A stretch of 64,000 bases of DNA from Malania oleifera (lineage: Eukaryota; Streptophyta; Magnoliopsida; Santalales; Ximeniaceae). Position numbers and translations under genes: made by a program. Positions 57,850 through 64,000 of this stretch are shown piece by piece. Positions within the stretch are counted from its first letter, which is position 1; each line of letters begins with the position of its first letter. The stretch is taken from NCBI RefSeq assembly GCF_029873635.1, contig NC_080425.1, positions 39,497,390 through 39,561,389 of the forward strand. The letters are read 5' to 3'. Below the pieces are notes generated by a model, which saw only the letters and a list, made by a program, of their open reading frames with translations, did not search any database and had not been told where the DNA came from.

Positions 57850-58316
57850 AAATAAAAACTGGCGCTCTCGGAAATCAGAAATCGATTACGCGTAATTTAA
57901 AAAAAAAACGAATCTCTTGATAAATCCGCCTCTGTGACTCGCTCGCTCACTGCTCACACTCCCGGCCTCAATTTGTTCAAAAGCAAAGTATTATAAAATA
58001 TATCCGTTGAAAGAGTGGATGTTGGGGGCGCCCTCTCCGTACAAAGAAGAACTGCGTCCACGCCAGAAAAAGTCGGCTGGAAGCAGCAAGTGAGGGAGCG
58101 GAAGTAACAATATCCCGCATATCCCAGATAATAATGGGACCAATTGTACCTGACAAGTACGCCCACCCTGTACCCTTCGCCCCACCATCTTTCCATGTCC
58201 CCACTTTTAACTCTTTCCCTTCCCTCTTTTTTGATTTCTCCTCTCCGTCCTTTTTTTTAAAGAGTAATTTCCGTCCTCAGCCCCTTTAAATACCCTGCTC
58301 TTCTCTCAGACATCAT
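57850..58316 (+). promoter_or_regulatory. Proximal promoter of the SAUR gene
   Basis: A GC-richer stretch before the gene. TTTAAATA at 58285-58292 is the likely TATA element. GGTCCCAT on the minus strand (58134-58141) is the motif described in auxin-responsive upstream elements of soybean SAUR promoters. TGTCTC, the auxin-response-factor site, is at 58317-58322, but it lies at the edge of a CT run and may be incidental. The frames in this stretch on the minus strand are not credible genes. Confidence 0.55.
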
Positions 58317-58448
58317 TGTCTCTCTCTCTCTCTGAAAGTCTTGCCTTGCTCGCTCTCTCTCCCTCTCTCCTCTAGCTGTCCGGAGAATCATCGATCGTTG
58401 ATCGTCGATAATCGTTCGGTGTTCGTCTCTAGTTGTTGATCCATCATC

Positions 58449-58814
58449 ATGAAGCAGCTTATGAGGCGGTTGACGCGGGTGGCGGACTCCACCACGCAGT
58501 ACAGGATGCTGCGGTCGGAGCGGTCGGAGCGCCGGCTGCGGCGGTCGGAGCGGGTGGCGGCGGTGCCGCAGGGACACCTGCCGGTGTACGTGGGGGAGGA
58601 GATGGAGCGGTTCGTGGTGAGTGCGGAGGTGCTGAACCACCCAATCGTGGTGAAGCTCCTGAACAAATCGGCCCAGGAGTACGGGTACGAGCAGAAGGGC
58701 GCGCTTCGGATCCCCTGTCACGTCCTCCTCTTCGAGCGAGTTCTTGAAGCCCTCCGCCTCGGGTCTGACTCCCCCGAACTCCACGATCTTCTCGATGATC
58801 ATCAGTTCCACTAG
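58449..58814 (+). CDS. SAUR: SAUR family auxin-responsive protein
   Basis: A single uninterrupted 121-codon frame, typical in size and intronless like most SAUR genes. The basic N-terminus (MKQLMRRLTRVADS, then an Arg/Ser-rich stretch to residue ~37) precedes the SAUR domain at about 40-105: VPQGHLPVYVGEEMERFVV, then LNHPIVVKLLNKSAQEYGYE, then GALRIPCHVLLFERVLEAL. A short acidic tail follows. The MKQL start and the position of the domain resemble the SAUR71/72-type subgroup. SAUR proteins act at the plasma membrane and cytosol: many bind and inhibit PP2C.D phosphatases, raising proton-pump activity and cell expansion. For this copy that role is inferred from family only. The ATG follows a CT-rich leader typical of highly inducible plant genes. 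High GC (codon third positions mostly G/C) sets it apart from its AT-rich surroundings. No stop, frameshift or missing motif was seen. Confidence 0.95.
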   Translation: MKQLMRRLTRVADSTTQYRMLRSERSERRLRRSERVAAVPQGHLPVYVGEEMERFVVSAEVLNHPIVVKLLNKSAQEYGYEQKGALRIPCHVLLFERVLEALRLGSDSPELHDLLDDHQFH

Positions 58815-59100
58815 GATCGACAATGGATCTGTTTGGAGTTTCTATTTTTTTTTTTTTTTTGAAGCATAAGACCCTGGATCTCTTTGACTATAGAATCAGA
58901 TCGGCCGGATCTCTCTCTAATTTCGGTCCTCTTTCTGTATATGCTTGCTTTGAGGAAATTTAAGTGCGAAGGTGAGGGAAGATTGATTAGGGTTTTTTGA
59001 AGGAGCAAGTTTTTTGGATTGTTCCGTGCTCTTTTGTAAAGAGATTTAGGAGTATTAATTCTTGTCCATCTCTCTGTCTTGTTTGTTACTGATTAAACAA
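58815..59100 (+). other. Probable SAUR 3' untranslated region
   Basis: Follows the stop codon; contains a T17 run (58844-58860) and T-rich sequence. SAUR mRNAs often carry a destabilising DST element in this region; I could not recognise a clear one. Confidence 0.4.
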
Positions 59101-59757
59101 ATGATCGCTCGTCTTTCTCTTTCATTACTCTGCTTTTGAATTAATTTCTTGGCCTAATTTCAGTTTCATTAATCAGCCTCTTATATTAATTATGTTACCT
59201 TTCATTATCAATCTTCTGTTTGGTTGCCGAGGAAACACAGAAAATGCATTCAAATTTTTTTTTTGGGATAAATTTTGGAACGGTAGAACTGTCGATCGCT
59301 GTTTCAAGGAAAAGAAATTTTCAAATAAAATTTTGATTAGATCGCTTTTCTTTTTTTTGAAAAAATTAACGCCGGGACCTGGCATTCGTTACCAAACAAT
59401 TTCAGATGAGGGAATATCTCCACCCTCGTACTTTTCTACTGAGAGTTGAGTTGACGTTATGTATAAGTTAAAAGAAGAAAAAAAACGGCGATGTTCGATT
59501 CAGAGATTGGGAATTTTTTGCTGCCGTAAATTTAGTGTAATTTTTAAGGGTAGATGGAAGGACCTTTCAAGCTTGTATGCAGTGTTTGGTAATTTGGGTC
59601 TCACAATTTGGACTTGAATTTATGAAAATTTTGTATTTTTTATAAAAAAAAAATTTAAAATTAAAACTAAAATTTAAAATTTCTACTGTATTTATACTCT
59701 TAAAAACAGAAATAATTTATTTTGATTTATCGAAAGGAGAAAGATGTAATCATCTGC

Positions 59758-59802
<45 letters not shown>

Positions 59803-60790
59803 AATAAGAAAGAAATTCTTGACACCCGGACTTTCCAGGTTGAATTTTTGGATTTGTAAAGAATTATATACAATTTCTATTAGTTTTCCCCCTTAATATA
59901 ATATCCAAATTCCGGACTCTAAAAAAACACATGATAAAATTATGATTTTTTATTTTAGAATATAATCATCATAATGCAAAGATTTTAAATTTGTTTTAAT
60001 TAAAATTATTTGACAACACTTTGGGTGAAACTTTATTTTTAAAATTGACGCATCCAAAAAAACGTTAGGTGATTCAGCATCTTTTATTTTGGATAAGGGT
60101 CACTGCCTGCTAATGCATAGCAGTTAAAAAATGTTATCCCAAGTAGCGGTTTTTGCTCGCTTAAATAATTTTTTTCCTCCATTTCTGTTTGCAATTCGCA
60201 AAAGAGATCAAGAGTGGAGAGAGACAAGAGGGGGAGGGGGCGGCGACCTGACATGAATGAGATCTTGTTGGTGAACGTTAGATTAGGATTGTACAATCCG
60301 AATTTTCTACCACGAAGTACAATTTGAACGTTGTAAAGGTAGCATATGAGGAACGAAAATGAGGTATGTTACCCTACATCAAGTTGTTTAAACCTAATTC
60401 TTGTTGTTTGCAATTTGAGTTGAGATTCTTAAATTTGAATTGAAATTTGTATTAGTTTATAGTAGAAACTAGTATTTTATTTCTTGAATTTGGTTATATT
60501 GAAGTCAATTGATGATTATTTAAAGCATCCTTGTGGAACCCTCAAATTGAGGTTTGGTGTTTTTTTTTTTTTTTTTTTTCATGTTTGAATTTTTCATGTA
60601 TAAATGATGAATGCAGATGAAATTTATTTGGATTAATGATAAATGCATATGAAATTTTGTGTTTGACAACATAGAATTATATTATATCATTTGTGTTTTT
60701 TTTTTAACTTTTATTTTAGTGGTAAAATTTGTTAAAAGAATCAAAAGTTATGGTTGTTGGTTATTATGTTTTGTTGTGGAAATCGAGTAT
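59101..60790. other. Intergenic AT-rich sequence
   Basis: No recognised gene. (AT)n at 59761-59799 and poly(T) at 60561-60580. A purine-rich GAGGGGGAGGGGGCGGCG stretch lies at about 60228-60245. Short frames here show no domain. Confidence 0.5.
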
Positions 60791-60799
60791 AGGATGCAC

Positions 60800-61545
60800 A
60801 ACAGAATTTGTAAATTGCAACAAATGATGAAAAACCAGGACAACCCAACTAGTGATTAAGAAAGCAAATAGAGAAAGAACACAAGAATATATGTGGTTCG
60901 GCAATGCCTATATCCACAGAGAGCAATTTGGTCAAGAATTTCACTATGAAATGAAAGTCTACAATACACATCATACAATGATCTCTTTCTTGTCAAAATA
61001 TGCCCAGAAGGACCTATTTAAGAACCCCTTGGAGGTTTCCCTCCAAATACCCAATCGTTCTGAAAACTAAGGTGTAGTCCCAAGAAATCTATTTTGGAAA
61101 CATTCGCTCGTTGTTTTAAATTTGAAAAATCAAAGGTCGATCACCTGAGGGGTTGGGTCAATCGCCCGAGCCTTTAATTCAGCATATTTTTGCAATACAG
61201 TATAAGGTCAGTCGCCTGACCCTAAGAGGTTAGTCGCCTAACTAGGTTCTATCTGCTTGTCAGTCACCTAAATAGACAAGGGTCAGTTTCCTGACAGCTT
61301 CAACCACCTTTTAGTATTTTGGTCATAAATTTTTCTATACAACTTCAAATTAAACGTTTTTTGTATCAACAGAAAGTTAAGATAAAATACCACAACTTTC
61401 ATGTTGAATACCTTTTAAGATAAGAAGTTTTTTATAGAGAAAAATGCACATCAATGCGGATATAGAAAAAATAACAGAATATGGAAAATCTTGTTTTGGT
61501 ACTTTTCATTCCAAAAATAATTTCAACCTTTTTGAAATAACTCTT
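60800..61545 (-). mobile_element. LTR-like remnant of another family
   Basis: GTGGTTCGGCAATGCCTA then TATCCACAGAGAGC (60893-60920) is a common plant LTR block, reading on the minus strand. A GTCAGTCGCCTGACC-type motif cluster lies at 61135-61300. It abuts the Sirevirus-like LTR at 61546. Confidence 0.45.
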
Positions 61546-63521
61546 TGTTGGCTTTGTTGTGATCCCAATAGGGGGGTGAATTGGAAATTTAAATTTTTTT
61601 CGCTAATTTAAACAATTACACCAATTCACTATATCTCATATCCCATTCGAAATAAAATATGTATGTAAAATAAGTGAGCAATGTGTGCATACATACACGT
61701 GTGCTGCATATCTCATTTAAATTAATTATGTGTGCATGCAAGATGGTTATAACAAAACATGAACATGCATACACATACTGAAATTAAAGTGTGGAAAGTA
61801 AATGAGATAAGGAGAGAGAGAGAGACACACACACACGATATTTGTTATCGAGGTTCAGCCAAACCAGCCTACGTCCCTACCTTGGGCATACTTCCCAAGG
61901 ATTACACTAACCCCGCTCTCTTAAAAGTGTGAAGTAGAAGCTATTACAACCTCTCCTTACGGGGCGAGGTAAACCCCAACTCAATTATAAGGCAGAACCC
62001 AACTTGTCTCACTTACGGGACTGAAACTCCTTAGTTCAATTTTTTGCTTGAACCAAACCGGTCTCACTTACGGGGCTGAAACTCCCCAATTCAATTCTGG
62101 GTTGAACCCAATCGGTACAATAAAAATTATTTTTGTAAAAGATAATGCTTTTGAAAATATGAGTAAAGATGTACACGTTTAAGTTCTACAATGTACTCTC
62201 TAATATGATATGAAATTATACTCAGTAGAGGAAGGGTGTGTTTCTCAAAATATTTTTGCAATCTTTGAACATAATATATATGATGAAGACTTCAAAGATT
62301 TAAACTATCAATCAAATATTTCTCCAAAAAAATATTTTCAATAAGACGTAGGAGAACCTAGGGTTATAGTTTCAAAAACTTTGCATAAAAAAAAAATATG
62401 CATTTGAAGATCTATATGCAAATCAAAGCAAGTAAAAGCCCAAACAAAATGCTCTCTTGTAATAATAATAAATGAAAGAGAGTTTTGGAGAGTAAAAGAT
62501 TTTCCCCAAGAAATAGTTTTTGCAATAAAAAATAAGTTGGGGAAACTTTGATTAACAAGAGGTTAAAAATATTTGAGAGAAAATATTTGCTAATTAAAGT
62601 TACTAATTACACAAATGAAAGGAGTATTTATAGCTTTTCTAAAAAATATGACTGTTGGGAACCTATTGGGAAATTTAGAAAAGTTTAACTAAATTTTAAC
62701 CCCAATTACCGCAGTTAATTTTTGGCAACCCGAGAGTTTAGGTTGCTTGGTCCTTAGAATCAGTCACCTAGACAGACACAAAAAGAAAAGATGAATTTTT
62801 GAGTTCGGGTGCCTGAGGGTGAGTCTGATTGGCTGGGCGATTTTCCAATCATTCGAGGTTCGGTCACCTGGAAAGTGGTTCGATTTACCGAACCTCACAA
62901 TTTGGTCGCCTAGGGTGATTTTGAATTAAAAGTTTGGGCAGCCGGGGAAGGTAGAAAAAGTCATCTTTAAGTTTCGGTCGACCATGGACAGTACGTTCAA
63001 AACTAGTTCGGTCGCCCGATCCTTAGTCAATAGTTTGACTTTAGGCTGATTCGGTCGACTAAGGCATTTATAATGCCAAGATTAGGTCACACGAGGCTAT
63101 TCAAAAATGTGCATTTAAGTCTTATTTAGCCCCTGTACTTTTTCAATCCTGTGTGAATAAGCTTGCAACAGTTTAGTTAATGGGTATAAAAACCCAAGGT
63201 CGGTCGACCGAAGGTCAACTGAAGTCTGCCCTAAGTCTATGACCTATCTGAGCATTAAGTCATATCATGTAGGATGTATGCATTTATTATAGACCAAAAT
63301 ATAAAGACCTAAATACATATACAAATTAAATGAAGTGTCTTCTTCTTTTGCTCTTCTGCGTGGAATATGCTCGAAATGCATAAACTTTAAGTCCAATAGG
63401 CTTCTATTTTCTTGTATCTTATGTCTGTGCTGAAAAGTAAACCTGTTGACACACTAAGTGCACATATAAGATATAGATGCTTTGTCAGCATCAAAACAGT
63501 GATCGACTCAAAAATCTAACA
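61546..63521 (-). mobile_element. Sirevirus-like 3' LTR (copy D)
   Basis: Plus-strand edges TGTTGGCTTTGTTGTGATCC and AAAATCTAACA, about 1.98 kb. It contains the TTATCGAGGTTCAGCCAAAC block (61846), about three ~60-bp CTTACGGGGCTGAAACTCC units (61960-62115) and a GGTTCGGTCGCCCG cluster (62730-63215). A purine tract on the minus strand follows at 63522, so it is a 3' LTR. Confidence 0.8.
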
Positions 63522-64000
63522 ATCGCCCCATTTTTTATGATGATAAACGTATTATAGCAAAATGTGTATAACTTAAAAAGGCTCCCCCTAACAATATGCA
63601 TAATTTATAATGTGAACAATATTGCGCAAGCATATTCAAAAAAGAAGACATTTCAAAACACATGCATTTTAGTTTTGCATTAAAGCACAACTACTCAGAA
63701 ATTTGCCCCAGCCTAAAAAGAACTTTCCCCTTTTGGTCATCAACATTTTTCTTATTAAAATTCTCTCCCTTTTGGCATCAGAAAAAAGAGCTAACCTAAG
63801 TGGAAAAACATTTGATCATTTTAAAAAACAAAACAGACTTAACAAAGAGAACTCCCCCTTTTTAATTAATTTTTAATTTTCTTTGAAAAAATCACCCCTT
63901 TTTGATACAATACTTGGGCATAAAAAAATTATAATTCGTTGAAAAATATAGCAATTAAGCACACAAAATTTTTTATAACTGGTCATTAAAAGATTAAAAG
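63522..64000 (-). mobile_element. Sirevirus-like 3' noncoding region with repeated polypurine modules, continues past window
   Basis: At least five CT-rich blocks on the plus strand (ATCGCCCCATTTTTTATGAT at 63522, CTTTCCCCTTTTGG near 63723, CTCTCCCTTTTGGCATC near 63764, CTCCCCCTTTTT near 63852, CACCCCTTTTTGAT near 63892). This repeated-module layout upstream of the 3' LTR is a hallmark reported for Sireviruses. The element's body would lie to the right of the window. Confidence 0.7.

Noticed and set aside
57954..58204. Three overlapping minus-strand frames upstream of SAUR
   Set aside because: Overlap the likely promoter, show no domain, and no frame is favoured; a result of local GC content.
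58257..58823. 188-codon frame antisense to SAUR
   Set aside because: Shadow of a GC-rich gene; composition is Arg/His/Pro low complexity and the plus-strand product is a clear family member.
60084..60296. 70-codon minus-strand frame downstream of SAUR
   Set aside because: No domain, no promoter or homologue recognised.

Overview
This window looks like nuclear DNA of a flowering plant, most likely a eudicot. It is AT-rich and full of microsatellites, and it carries nested plant-type retrotransposons (Sirevirus-like and Tork-like Ty1/copia; Tekay-like and Tat-like Ty3/gypsy), RTE-type LINE remnants, a tRNA-derived SINE and CACTA DNA-transposon pieces. I see one convincing intact host gene, an intronless SAUR (small auxin up RNA) gene at 58449-58814 (+) with its promoter. 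Nearly everything else is transposable-element sequence carrying stops and frameshifts. No rRNA, tRNA gene or CRISPR array was seen.

Layout. 1-5.3 kb: end of a Sirevirus-like LTR, a Tekay-like gypsy LTR with its primer-binding site, and a decayed Tat-like gypsy gag-pol on the minus strand. 5.3-8.4 kb: mostly featureless, with one possible gene-fragment exon. 8440-11779: a compact non-autonomous LTR retrotransposon (minus strand) with three LTR copies, a 79-bp minisatellite of hairpin-forming units, and a captured piece of a host RNA-binding-protein gene (RRM of the UBA2/UBP1-associated type). 11.8-17.1 kb: an RTE LINE (minus) split by a SINE and by a gypsy solo LTR, both with target-site duplications. 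17.1-26.7 kb: gypsy LTR start, two 5'-truncated Sirevirus-like elements (one with an envelope-like ORF) and CACTA transposase pieces joined to them. 26.7-32.4 kb: Sirevirus-like noncoding sequence, CA-rich minisatellite, arrays of TAGTGACGGTTT repeats typical of CACTA subterminal regions, and a tandem duplication. 32.3-35.7 kb: Sirevirus-like gag plus 5' LTR. 35.7-39.3 kb: gypsy gag polyprotein with a DUF7745-like N-terminus. 39.6-42.2 kb: 5' half of a Tork-like copia element joined to a Sirevirus LTR scrap. 44.6-45.4 kb: a second RTE fragment. 45491-56837: a complete but pol-less Sirevirus-like element with two ~2.25-kb LTRs and a 4-of-5 target duplication, itself interrupted by a 2.56-kb gypsy solo LTR. 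56.8-59.1 kb: promoter and SAUR gene. 60.8-64 kb: LTR remnants and the 3' LTR of another Sirevirus-like element that runs off the window.

The most interesting signals are the RRM capture inside the non-autonomous LTR element, its hairpin minisatellite, dense GTCGAC-centred motif clusters shared by LTRs of two unrelated superfamilies, and an envelope-like frame broken only by four nonsense codons. All homology statements are from reading translations by eye; no database search was run.
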